A stretch of 64,000 nt of DNA from Nocardioides sp. SLBN-35 (GTDB lineage Bacteria > Actinomycetota > Actinomycetes > Propionibacteriales > Nocardioidaceae). The notes below the pieces were generated by a model. That model was not told the origin of the DNA. It did not search any database and worked only from the letters and a program-made list of their open reading frames with translations. Both the position numbers and the translations under genes were made by a program. This document shows, one piece after another, positions 51,125 to 58,784 of this stretch (position 1 is its first letter; every line of letters begins with the position of its first letter). The DNA lies in assembly GCF_006715725.1 (NCBI RefSeq), contig NZ_VFNU01000001.1, positions 1,426,001 through 1,490,000 of the forward strand, read 5' to 3'.

Positions 51125-52612
51125 TCAGGCCGCGCCCGCGAGCTCGGCGTCGACCTCGGTGACCGGCTCGTCGGCCAGGGAACGACGGCCGGAACGCCGC
51201 TCGAGCACCAGTCCGCCGACCGCGACGAGCGCGCCCGCGGCACTGACCGCGGTGGCGAACACCAGGCCCGGCCGGAACCCGTCGAGCACCGCGGCCGGCG
51301 ACGTCGTACCGCTCGCGTTGGAGGCGATGATCGCGGTCGTGACGGCGAGGACGATGGCCGCGCCGACCTGCATCGAGGTCTGCAGCACGCCGGCGGCCAG
51401 GCCCTGCTCGTCGTCGTCGATCCCGCTCGTGGCCAAGATGTTGATGGCCGGGAAGCCGACCCAGCCGATGCCGATCAGGATCAGCGTGGGCAGCAGCATG
51501 CCGAGGTACGACGGCGTGGTGTCGAGACCGAGCGTGAAGAGCAGGTAGCCCACCGCCATCACGGTCATGGTCACCGCGATGATCGGCCCGGTGCCGAACC
51601 GGTCGACGAGCTTGTCGGAGAAGACCGCCGACAGGGTGACCATCAGGCCGATCGGCAGCAGGGCGAGCGCCAGCCGCAGAGGCGACCAGCCGAGGCCGTC
51701 CTGCAGGAACAGCGTGACGATGAACTGCCAGCTGAAGTACGAGCCGCCGACCGCGACGATCGCCAGGCTGGCGCGGACCAGGGTGGCCTTGCGCAGGATG
51801 CCGAGCCGCACCAGCGGGTGGGCGATCCGGCGCTCGATCGTCAGGAAGGCGGCGAACAGGGCGGCCACCCCGATGAACGAGAGCACGGTGCGGGCCGAGC
51901 CCCAGCCGACCTCGGGTGCGGAGACCACGGTGTAGACGAGCAGCAGCATCGCGGCGCCGGAGGTCAGGGCGCCGAGCAGGTCGTGCCCGCCCTCCTCGAC
52001 CGGCTCGTCGCGGGGCACCAGCACCCAGGCGGCGGCCAGCGCGAGCAGCGCGATCGGCACGGGCAGCAGGAAGGTCCAGCGCCAGCCGACGCCGGTCATC
52101 AGGCCACCGAAGAGCAGGCCGGAGGAGTAGCCGCCGGCGCCGAAGACGGTGTAGATCGACAGCGCCTTGTTGCGGGCGGGGCCCTCGGCGAAGTTCGTCG
52201 TGATGATGGACAGGCCGGTCGGGGCCGTGAACGCGGCGGCCAGGCCCTTGATGAACCGGGTCGCGATGAGCAGCGGGCCGGAGCTGACGAGCCCGCCGAG
52301 CAGGGACGCCGCGGCGAAGACCGCCAGCGCGATCAGGAAGACCCGGCGCCGGCCGAGCAGGTCGGCGGTGCGGCCACCGACGAGCAGCAGGCCGCCGTAC
52401 CCGAGGACGTAGCCGCTGATCAGCCACTGCAGCGACGAGGTCGACAGGTCGAGCTCGGCGCCGATGGAGGGCAGGGCCACGCCGATCATGGAGACGTCGA
52501 GGCCGTCGAGGAACAGGACCACGCACAGGGTCATGAGCAGGCCCCAGGTACGCCGGGTCCAGCGGATCGCGCCGGTCGCGGGTGAGTGGAGGGAGGGGGA
52601 CGTCGAGGACAT
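51125..52612 (-). CDS. MFS drug exporter, DHA2 (EmrB/QacA) family
   Basis: 495 residues from MSSTSPSLHS with about 14 membrane helices. LDVSMIGVALPSIGAELDLSTSSLQWLISGYVLGYGGLLLVGGRTADLLGRRRVFL holds the DHA2 motifs D1 and A, and helix 5 has the motif-C-like GGYSSGLLFGGLMTGVGWRW. It probably exports a hydrophobic drug. It is divergent from a MarR regulator, with two palindromes in the gap. Confidence 0.94.
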   Translation of the reverse strand: MSSTSPSLHSPATGAIRWTRRTWGLLMTLCVVLFLDGLDVSMIGVALPSIGAELDLSTSSLQWLISGYVLGYGGLLLVGGRTADLLGRRRVFLIALAVFAAASLLGGLVSSGPLLIATRFIKGLAAAFTAPTGLSIITTNFAEGPARNKALSIYTVFGAGGYSSGLLFGGLMTGVGWRWTFLLPVPIALLALAAAWVLVPRDEPVEEGGHDLLGALTSGAAMLLLVYTVVSAPEVGWGSARTVLSFIGVAALFAAFLTIERRIAHPLVRLGILRKATLVRASLAIVAVGGSYFSWQFIVTLFLQDGLGWSPLRLALALLPIGLMVTLSAVFSDKLVDRFGTGPIIAVTMTVMAVGYLLFTLGLDTTPSYLGMLLPTLILIGIGWVGFPAINILATSGIDDDEQGLAAGVLQTSMQVGAAIVLAVTTAIIASNASGTTSPAAVLDGFRPGLVFATAVSAAGALVAVGGLVLERRSGRRSLADEPVTEVDAELAGAA

Positions 52613-52627
52613 GGGGATCACACTTCC

Positions 52628-52639
52628 ATGCACGTGCAT
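52628..52639. promoter_or_regulatory. Palindrome ATGCACGTGCAT
   Basis: Perfect 12-bp palindrome directly before the exporter gene start, sharing ATGCA half-sites with the larger MarR-type operator next to it. It is a likely second site for the divergent MarR protein. Confidence 0.6.
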
Positions 52640-52642
52640 TCA

Positions 52643-52669
52643 ATGCAAGCGCAAATAATGCGTTTGCAT
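52643..52669. promoter_or_regulatory. MarR-type operator between exporter and regulator
   Basis: ATGCAAGCGCA, AATAA, TGCGTTTGCAT: 11-base arms with one mismatch each way, AT-richer than the surroundings. The position in the divergent MarR/MFS gap supports binding by the MarR protein and repression of both genes. Confidence 0.75.
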
Positions 52670-52698
52670 GAAGTTCATCCGATGGCTAGGATGCAGGC

Positions 52699-53082
52699 GT
52701 GCCGAAGGCCCCTGTCGCGAGTCCGCTGGTCGCCGAGTGGCGCCAGCTGCTGGACCGCCACGCGGCGGTGAGCTGTGCGCTCGAGAAGGCGCTGCAGGAC
52801 CAGCACGGCATCGGTCTGAGCGAGTTCGAGACCCTCGACCGGGTCGTCGACGCCAATTGCGGCAAGTACCGCATGGCCGATCTCGCCGGCGACATCCACC
52901 TCAGCCAGAGCGCCCTCTCGCGCGCGATCACCCGCCTCGAGAAGGACGGTCTCGTCGAGCGCTCGGCCTGCGAGCAGGACCGGCGCAGCGTCTTCGTCTG
53001 CCTCACCGACGCCGGCCGGAGGCTCTACGACGAGGCGCTGCCCACGCACCGCGCGGTGCTCGAGGGCAGCTGGGACTGCTAG
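52699..53082 (+). CDS. MarR-family transcriptional regulator
   Basis: 127 residues from a GTG, short for the family. The winged helix is MADLAGDIHLSQSALSRAITRLEKDGLVERSACEQDRRSVFVCLTDAGRRLY. It probably represses the divergent exporter and itself. Two cysteines (DANCGK and SACEQD) could be redox-sensing but that is speculation. The last four bases overlap the converging DUF2237 gene. Confidence 0.92.
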   Translation: MPKAPVASPLVAEWRQLLDRHAAVSCALEKALQDQHGIGLSEFETLDRVVDANCGKYRMADLAGDIHLSQSALSRAITRLEKDGLVERSACEQDRRSVFVCLTDAGRRLYDEALPTHRAVLEGSWDC

Positions 53083-53486
53083 TCCAGCCCGCTCAGGTCG
53101 TCCGGTACGTCGACCGCGTGCTCGCGCAGCGCCTCGATCGGGATCAGGCGCAGCGCCCGGGCGTTCGTCGAGGCGAGCACGACGGGGGCGGCGACCCCGT
53201 CGGCGTACGCCTGGAGCCAGCGCCCCGCCACCACGCACCACCGGTCGCCGGGGTGCAGGCCGGGGAAGTGCCACTCGGGCCGCGGCGTCGAGAGGTCGTT
53301 GCCGACCGCCTGCTGGTGGGCCAGGAACTCCTCGGTCATCACCGCGCACACGGCGTGCACGCCGACGTCCTGTGGGCCGCACGAGCAGGTCCCGTCGCGG
53401 TAGAAGCCGGTCATCGGGTCGGTGCCGCAGGGCTGGAGCGCCTCGCCCAGCACGTTGCGCTCGGGCAGTCCGCCGGGCTCGCTCAC
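53079..53486 (-). CDS. DUF2237 family protein
   Basis: 135 residues from the GTG at 53486 (VSEPGGLPERNVLGEALQPCGTDPMTGFYRDG). Conserved CGTDPMTGFYRDGTCSCGPQDVGVHAVCAVMTEEFLAHQQAVGNDLSTPRPEWHFPGL matches DUF2237, of unknown function. Six cysteines are present, several in the CxC and CG motifs. Relatives are widespread in bacteria and plants. No signal peptide. The stop overlaps that of marR by convergence. Confidence 0.9.
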   Translation of the reverse strand: MSEPGGLPERNVLGEALQPCGTDPMTGFYRDGTCSCGPQDVGVHAVCAVMTEEFLAHQQAVGNDLSTPRPEWHFPGLHPGDRWCVVAGRWLQAYADGVAAPVVLASTNARALRLIPIEALREHAVDVPDDLSGLD

Positions 53487-53490
53487 GTGG

Positions 53491-54579
53491 TCAATCCTCG
53501 CCCCGCGCCAGCCGGTGTGTCGACCGGGTGCGGTTGGCCGCGGTGTTGGTGACCAGGATGACGAGCAGGCCCAGGCCGGCGTAGATGCCGAGGACCACGA
53601 AGGCCGGGACCGTCGATGCGTCGGGGAAGTACATCGCGTCACGGGCGAGTGTCGCGCCGGCGCCCGGCGGGAGCAGCTGGCCGATGGCGTTGCCGGCGCG
53701 CGGCAGCATCTCGGGCGCGATCGAGGAGCCGGAGATGATCAGGCCGAGCGTGAAGTAGAGGCCGCCGACCAGCGAGCCGGCCGGACCGAAGAGCGCCACG
53801 AAGGCAGCGGTCGAGGCGGTCACGGCCAGCGAGATGAGGGCCAGGCCGCCGAACAGGGTGAGGTGGTGGGCGTCCTTGCCGACCCCGAACAGCGACATGG
53901 CGATCAGTGCGACGCCCGCCGAGGCGAGCGCGTAGACGACGAGCAGGGCCGCGTGCCCCAGGCCGCGCGCGGTCGAGCGCTGGGTCAGCCCGCGCAGCCG
54001 GCCGAGCGCGAGGGACGCGATCGAGCCGCCGAGGCACAGAGCCTGGATGACGAAGCCGAGGGAGCTGCCGGCGCTGTCCGCCTTCGGCAGCGGTACGACG
54101 TCGGTCACCGGCGGCGCCGAGGCGAGCAGCGCGACGGTCTCGGCCGGCACCGGCCGGCCGGCGGCGACGAGCTGGTCCACCTGCGTCTGGACCTGGTCCT
54201 GGTGGGCCTTCGAGAACGAGGACCTGAACAGGTTGGCCACCGACGGCGAGGCGGCCGTGGCGACGTACAGCGTCGGCTGCTGGCCGGCGAACGCGACGCC
54301 GCCGTACGCCCTGCGCTCGCGGATCGCCTGCTGCAGGCCGGCCGCGTCGTCGTACTCCTCGACCTTGAAGTCGCCGCCCTCCTCGAGCGCGGTGGTGAGC
54401 TGGGCGCGCTGCTGGGCGGTCCCGACGATGCCGACCGGCAGGTCGTCGGGCGCGGGGGAGTGCGCCATGGCGAGGTAGTAGACGCCGAGCACGAGCTGGA
54501 TCAGCGCGCCGACGACGGCGATCGCGAGGCCCAGCTTCGACAGCTTGCGGAGTCCGACCGGAGCAGGTGCGTCGCTCAT
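53491..54579 (-). CDS. Membrane protein with large external domain (DUF3533/ABC-2-like)
   Basis: 362 residues. One helix near the N-terminus (17-37) is followed by an extracytoplasmic domain (40-170) and about five further helices. PVGIVGTAQQRAQLTTALEEGGDFKVEEYDDAAGLQQAIRERRAYGGVAFAGQQPTLYVATAA resembles the YhgE/ABC-2 permease-type external region. No ATPase gene is adjacent, so a transport role is unproven. It lies five bases downstream of the DUF2237 start. Confidence 0.75.
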   Translation of the reverse strand: MSDAPAPVGLRKLSKLGLAIAVVGALIQLVLGVYYLAMAHSPAPDDLPVGIVGTAQQRAQLTTALEEGGDFKVEEYDDAAGLQQAIRERRAYGGVAFAGQQPTLYVATAASPSVANLFRSSFSKAHQDQVQTQVDQLVAAGRPVPAETVALLASAPPVTDVVPLPKADSAGSSLGFVIQALCLGGSIASLALGRLRGLTQRSTARGLGHAALLVVYALASAGVALIAMSLFGVGKDAHHLTLFGGLALISLAVTASTAAFVALFGPAGSLVGGLYFTLGLIISGSSIAPEMLPRAGNAIGQLLPPGAGATLARDAMYFPDASTVPAFVVLGIYAGLGLLVILVTNTAANRTRSTHRLARGED

Positions 54580-54601
54580 GGTCAGAGCATCGCGGAATTC
54601 C

Positions 54602-55234
54602 CTAGCCGCAGTTGTCGCACACGCCCGTGGCGGGCAGTGCCATGAAACACGTGGGGCACACGGCGATCACCGGCTCGGGCCTGGCCGGCTTGGCGGGCGC
54701 CTTCGGCTTGCTCGCGCGCGGGGCGCGGGCGGCCTTCTCGGTCGCGGCCGGGACCCGGCTCTCGCGGACCGCCGGCACCGGCGGCGCCTCGACGACGGGC
54801 GGGATCCAGCCCGGGGGCGGCGGCTCGGTGATGCCGAACCGGCCGAGCACCTCCCGCGCCGCCTCGGTGGGCTGGTGCTTGGGGCGGGTGACGATGTCGA
54901 ACGGCGACGACGCGCCCTCGAGGAAGGTCTGCGCGTCGGGGCGCAGGGTGGCCGGCGGGCGGCGGTGCCGCCAGCGCTGCGGGGTCGCGCCCTTCTGGGT
55001 GATGGTCACCAGCTCGGGGCGGTCCCAGGCGACCAGGGCCCAGTCGTCGTGGTGGCTGGTCGCCCACACGGCGAGCGGGACGTCGCCCGCGTCGGCCGCA
55101 GCGCGCAGCGCGATCCGCTCGGGGTTCGAGAACCGGCCCTTGACGTGGAGGACGCCGGGCAACGGCTCGGAGACGTCGTACTCCTCGCCCTGCAGGTGGG
55201 TGATCAGCTTCGCGAGGTCAGGCGTGGTCTCCAT
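54602..55234 (-). CDS. Zinc-ribbon-tailed protein, unknown function
   Basis: 210 residues from METTPDLAKLITHLQ. The N-terminal 100 residues are globular (LPGVLHVKGRFSNPERIALRAAADAGDVPLAVWATSHHDDWALVAWDRPELVTITQKG) and are followed by a Pro/Ala/Lys-rich linker (130-190). The last 18 residues form a zinc ribbon (CPTCFMALPATGVCDNCG). No family is recognised. Its start overlaps the regulator gene by 17 bases. Confidence 0.7.
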   Translation of the reverse strand: METTPDLAKLITHLQGEEYDVSEPLPGVLHVKGRFSNPERIALRAAADAGDVPLAVWATSHHDDWALVAWDRPELVTITQKGATPQRWRHRRPPATLRPDAQTFLEGASSPFDIVTRPKHQPTEAAREVLGRFGITEPPPPGWIPPVVEAPPVPAVRESRVPAATEKAARAPRASKPKAPAKPARPEPVIAVCPTCFMALPATGVCDNCG

Positions 55235-55943
55235 CGCCTCCGAGGATAGTCGAGGACGCCGGGTCCGACACGACCGCGTCGGTCGCCTCCGAGATGATCG
55301 TCTCCATCGCTGCCCGGGCCGCGACGGCGTCGCCGGCCCGGACCGCCCGGGCGACCTCGACATGCAGGTCGATCGCCTCGTCCTTGGGCTTGGCCGGCAT
55401 CAGGTGGTGGTGGGTGCGACCGGCGAGAACCTCGGCGACCACCTCGTCGAGCGCGGCCAGCATCTCGTTGCCGGAGGCCTCCAGCAGCACCCGGTGGAAG
55501 ACGATGTCGGCGGCCAGGAACGCCTCGAGGTCGCCGGCGCGCCCGTGCACCACCATGTCGCCGACCGCGGTGGTCAGCGCGCCGCACTGCTCCGGCGTGG
55601 CCCGTACGGCGGCCAGCGCGGCCGCGACCGGCTCGAACCCGCTGCGCAGCTCGCCCAACGAGCGCAGTTGCGCGGCCCGGTCCTCGGAGTCGAGGCGCCA
55701 GCGGATCAGCCGCGGGTCGAAGACCTGCCAGCCGGTGCGCGGCTGCACGGTCAGCCCGACCCGGCGGCGCGAGGCGACCATGCCCATCGAGGCCAGCACC
55801 CGGACCGCCTCGCGCGACACCGAGCGGCTCACGTCGTACTCGGTGTCGATGTCGTCGAGCGTCAGCACCGTGCCCGGGGCCAGGTCGCCGCTGACGATGC
55901 GGCGGCCGAGGGCGTCGAGGACGTCGTCGTGCAGCGCGGCCAC
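55218..55943 (-). CDS. GntR-family regulator (FCD), likely gluconate repressor
   Basis: 241 residues from a GTG, preceded on its strand by TGGAGGTGAG. The winged helix is LGRRIVSGDLAPGTVLTLDDIDTEYDVSRSVSREAVRVLASMGMVASRRRVGLTV and the FCD domain includes FHRVLLEASGNEMLAALDEVV and DLHVEVARAVRAGD. It is divergent from gntK-gntT, so it probably represses gluconate use and releases DNA when gluconate or its phosphate is bound. Confidence 0.9.
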   Translation of the reverse strand: MAALHDDVLDALGRRIVSGDLAPGTVLTLDDIDTEYDVSRSVSREAVRVLASMGMVASRRRVGLTVQPRTGWQVFDPRLIRWRLDSEDRAAQLRSLGELRSGFEPVAAALAAVRATPEQCGALTTAVGDMVVHGRAGDLEAFLAADIVFHRVLLEASGNEMLAALDEVVAEVLAGRTHHHLMPAKPKDEAIDLHVEVARAVRAGDAVAARAAMETIISEATDAVVSDPASSTILGGDGDHA

Positions 55944-56047
55944 GGGCTCACCTCCAGAAAAGATCAGATTTATTTTGGGACGGATCTTGTTAAAAGCAGA
56001 TTAATCGCTGCACACTGTGACGGCCAGCACATCACCGGGAGGTTCCC

Positions 56048-56632
56048 ATGAGCAGCACCCGCACCGACGGTAGGCCGACCGCACTCCTCGTCGTCATGGG
56101 GGTCTCCGGCTCGGGCAAGTCGACCGTGGGCGCGGCCATCGCGCAACGGCTCGGCGTCCCGTTCGGCGACGCCGACGACTTCCACCCGCCCGCCAACATC
56201 GCCAAGATGACCGCCGGCGTCCCGCTCGACGACGACGACCGGATCCCGTGGCTCGAGGCCATCGGCCGGTGGCTCGACGAGCACGACGACCGGGGCGGCG
56301 TGATCAGCTGCTCGGCACTCAAGGTGGCCTACCGCGACCGGCTGCGCGCCCACGCCCCGCGGGTCACCTTCGTCCACCTGCACGGCACCCGCGAGGTCAT
56401 CGCGCGGCGCCAGGCCAGTCGTCCTGGCCACTTCATGCCGGCCTCGTTGCTGGACTCGCAGTTCGACACGCTCGAGCCGCTGGGTCCCGACGAGGCCGGC
56501 CTCGTCATCGACGTCGACCAGTCGGTCGACGCCATCGTCCACGAGTACGTCGTCCGGTCCGGCCGGGCCGACGGCACCCCCGACAGCACGTCCGGCAGCA
56601 CGCCCGACAGCACGCCCGACAGCCAGGCCTGA
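56048..56632 (+). CDS. gntK: Gluconokinase GntK
   Basis: 194 residues. The P-loop GVSGSGKST (about 18-26), DADDFHPPANIAKMTAGVPLDDDDRIPWLEAIGRWL and FVHLHGTREVIARRQASRPGHFMPASLLDSQFDTLEPL define a bacterial gluconokinase making 6-phosphogluconate. The final 20 residues are a low-complexity Ser/Thr/Pro/Asp tail (TPDSTSGSTPDSTPDSQA) not seen in ordinary kinases. It is followed 10 bases later by the gluconate transporter. Confidence 0.95.
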   Translation: MSSTRTDGRPTALLVVMGVSGSGKSTVGAAIAQRLGVPFGDADDFHPPANIAKMTAGVPLDDDDRIPWLEAIGRWLDEHDDRGGVISCSALKVAYRDRLRAHAPRVTFVHLHGTREVIARRQASRPGHFMPASLLDSQFDTLEPLGPDEAGLVIDVDQSVDAIVHEYVVRSGRADGTPDSTSGSTPDSTPDSQA

Positions 56633-56642
56633 GGAGTCCCGC

Positions 56643-58022
56643 ATGTCCGTCCCGCTCATCGCCGCCGCCGGCACCGACCTCGTCGAACCGGTCGCCTCCG
56701 AGGGCCGCCTGGTCCTCGCCGCCCTGCTCGGCATCGGCGTCATCGTCGTCCTCATCATCGCCGCGAAGGTGCACCCGTTCCTCGCCCTCACCGGCGGTGC
56801 GCTGACCGTCGGCGTGGTCGCCGGCGTCGACGTCGAGACCGCGATCGCCAGCTACACCACGGGATTCGGTGCGACGGCCGCCGGTGTCGGCATCCTGATC
56901 GCGCTCGGCGCGATGTTCGGGAAGCTGCTCGCCGACAGCGGCGGCGCCGACCAGATCGTCGACACGATCATCGGCCGCTCCTCGCCGCGCGCACTGCCGT
57001 GGGCGATGGCCGTGGTCGGCGCGATCATCGGCCTGCCGATGTTCTTCGAGATCGGCCTGGTGCTGCTGATGCCGGTCATCTACCTCGTCGCGCGCCGCTC
57101 CGGGCAGTCCCTGGTCACCATCGGCATCCCGGCGCTCGCCGGCCTCTCCGCCATGCACGGACTGGTGCCGCCGCACCCCGGCCCGCTCACCGCCATCGAC
57201 TACCTGCACGCCGACCTCGGCACCACCCTCGCCCTCGGCGTCGCGGTCGCGATCCCGACGGTGATCATCGCCGGGCCGGTCTTCGGCCTCGTCGGCCGCT
57301 ACGTCGACGTACCGGTCCCGCACCGCTTCGAGGGGAAGGCCGACGAGGAGTACGCCACCCGGCCGTCCTTCGCCATCACCATCGCCTCGGTGCTGCTGCC
57401 CGTCGTGCTGATGATGGGCAAGGCGCTGGCGGACATCTTCATCGACGACGCGACCGACCCGCTGCGCCGCACCCTCGACGTGCTGGGCACCCCGCTCATC
57501 GCGCTGGGCATCGCCGTGGTCGTCGCGATGTTCACGCTCGGCGGCCGAATGGGCCGCGACGGCGTCTCGAAGTCGCTCGAGTCCTCGCTGCCCGGCGTGG
57601 CCGGCATCCTGCTCATCGTCGCCGCCGGCGGCGGCTTCAAGCAGTCCCTGGTCGACACCGGCATCGGCACGATCGTCGCCGAGCGGGTCGCCGACTCCAA
57701 CATCTCCGTGCTCGTGCTCGCCTGGTTCGTCGCGGTCCTGATCCGCCTCGCCACCGGCTCCGCCACCGTCGCCACGGTCACCGCGTCCGGCCTGCTCGCC
57801 CCGCTGACCGCCCAGCTCTCCAACGGCGAGGTGTCGCTGATGGTGCTCGCGATCGGCGCCGGCTCGGTGTTCTTCTCTCACGTCAACGACGCCGGGTTCT
57901 GGCTGGTCAAGGAGTACTTCGGGATGAGCGTCGGGCAGACCCTCAAGACCTGGTCGGCCATGGAGACGCTGCTCTCGGTCTGCGGCCTGGTGTTCGTGAT
58001 GGCCCTCAACCTGGTGATCTGA
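56643..58022 (+). CDS. gntT: Gluconate:H+ symporter, GntP family
   Basis: 459 residues with 12-14 helices. ITIASVLLPVVLMMGKALADIFI, GLVPPHPGPLTAIDYLHADLGTTLALG and SVFFSHVNDAGFWLVKEYFGMSVGQTLKTWSAMET are GntP/GntT hallmarks. It imports gluconate for the kinase encoded just upstream. The assignment to gluconate depends on the coupling to gntK; related substrates such as idonate are possible. Confidence 0.93.
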   Translation: MSVPLIAAAGTDLVEPVASEGRLVLAALLGIGVIVVLIIAAKVHPFLALTGGALTVGVVAGVDVETAIASYTTGFGATAAGVGILIALGAMFGKLLADSGGADQIVDTIIGRSSPRALPWAMAVVGAIIGLPMFFEIGLVLLMPVIYLVARRSGQSLVTIGIPALAGLSAMHGLVPPHPGPLTAIDYLHADLGTTLALGVAVAIPTVIIAGPVFGLVGRYVDVPVPHRFEGKADEEYATRPSFAITIASVLLPVVLMMGKALADIFIDDATDPLRRTLDVLGTPLIALGIAVVVAMFTLGGRMGRDGVSKSLESSLPGVAGILLIVAAGGGFKQSLVDTGIGTIVAERVADSNISVLVLAWFVAVLIRLATGSATVATVTASGLLAPLTAQLSNGEVSLMVLAIGAGSVFFSHVNDAGFWLVKEYFGMSVGQTLKTWSAMETLLSVCGLVFVMALNLVI

Positions 58023-58031
58023 CCTGCTGGG

Positions 58032-58712
58032 TCAGCAGTGGCCGAGCATGTCCTCCAGTGCCGCCACTTCGCTCGGGTCGACGGTGAGGCCCCACCGGGC
58101 CTTCACCGCGATCCAGCGCCGGGCGTAGGCGCACTGGAAGCCCTTGCGCGGGCGCCAGGCCGCCGGGTCGTCGGCACCCTTGGCCGCATTGGCCGGGCCG
58201 TCGACCGCGAGCAGCCCGTCGAGGTCGTTGGCGTACGCCGCCCGCCGCTCGTCGTCCCAACCGGCAGCCCCCGACACCCAGGCCTCGGCGAGCGGGACGA
58301 CGTGGTCGATCTGGACCGCCTGCGCCTGGTGGAGGTCCTTGAGGTCGTCGAGGACCAGCGCCTTGCCGGTGTAGGGATCGCGCCAGGTGCCGGCCAGCAC
58401 GTCGTGGTCGCACCTGCCCTGCCGGGCGGTGCGCACCGTCCCGGGCTCGGCGTCGCGGAGCAGCACGTCGTCGCGCTGGTTGCAGCCGTTGTGGTCGACG
58501 TCGGACCACGGGCTGCCGAAGGCGTCGCGGTGGTAGTCCTTCGGCGGGCGCGGCCGGTCGGTGACGGCCAGGGCGGCGAGGGCGAGTGCGGCGTCGGCCG
58601 GCACCGCGCCCGGTCCCGGGGCGCGGGACGCCGGCGTCGGCGCGGGGGCCGCGGTCGTCGTCGCGCAGGCAGCGAGCAGCAGGCCCGCCACCAGCACCCA
58701 CCACCGCGTCAC
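58032..58712 (-). CDS. HNH (DUF1524-like) lipoprotein nuclease
   Basis: 226 residues from the GTG at 58712. A lipoprotein signal with lipobox LAAC (Cys16) opens the protein, so it is anchored outside. The nuclease-like part has CNQRDDVLLRD, CDHDVLAGTWRDPYTGKALV, QIDHVVPLAEAWVSGA and GPANAAKGADDPAAWRP, the H/N/H pattern of secreted HNH family nucleases. It may degrade external DNA. It converges on gntT. Confidence 0.85.
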   Translation of the reverse strand: MTRWWVLVAGLLLAACATTTAAPAPTPASRAPGPGAVPADAALALAALAVTDRPRPPKDYHRDAFGSPWSDVDHNGCNQRDDVLLRDAEPGTVRTARQGRCDHDVLAGTWRDPYTGKALVLDDLKDLHQAQAVQIDHVVPLAEAWVSGAAGWDDERRAAYANDLDGLLAVDGPANAAKGADDPAAWRPRKGFQCAYARRWIAVKARWGLTVDPSEVAALEDMLGHC

Positions 58713-58784
58713 GGCGCCACCGTAGGGCCGAGGTCCGGCAGAAGTGGGTCGATCCACGAGGTCTGCGCTGTCAGACTCGTGCTC

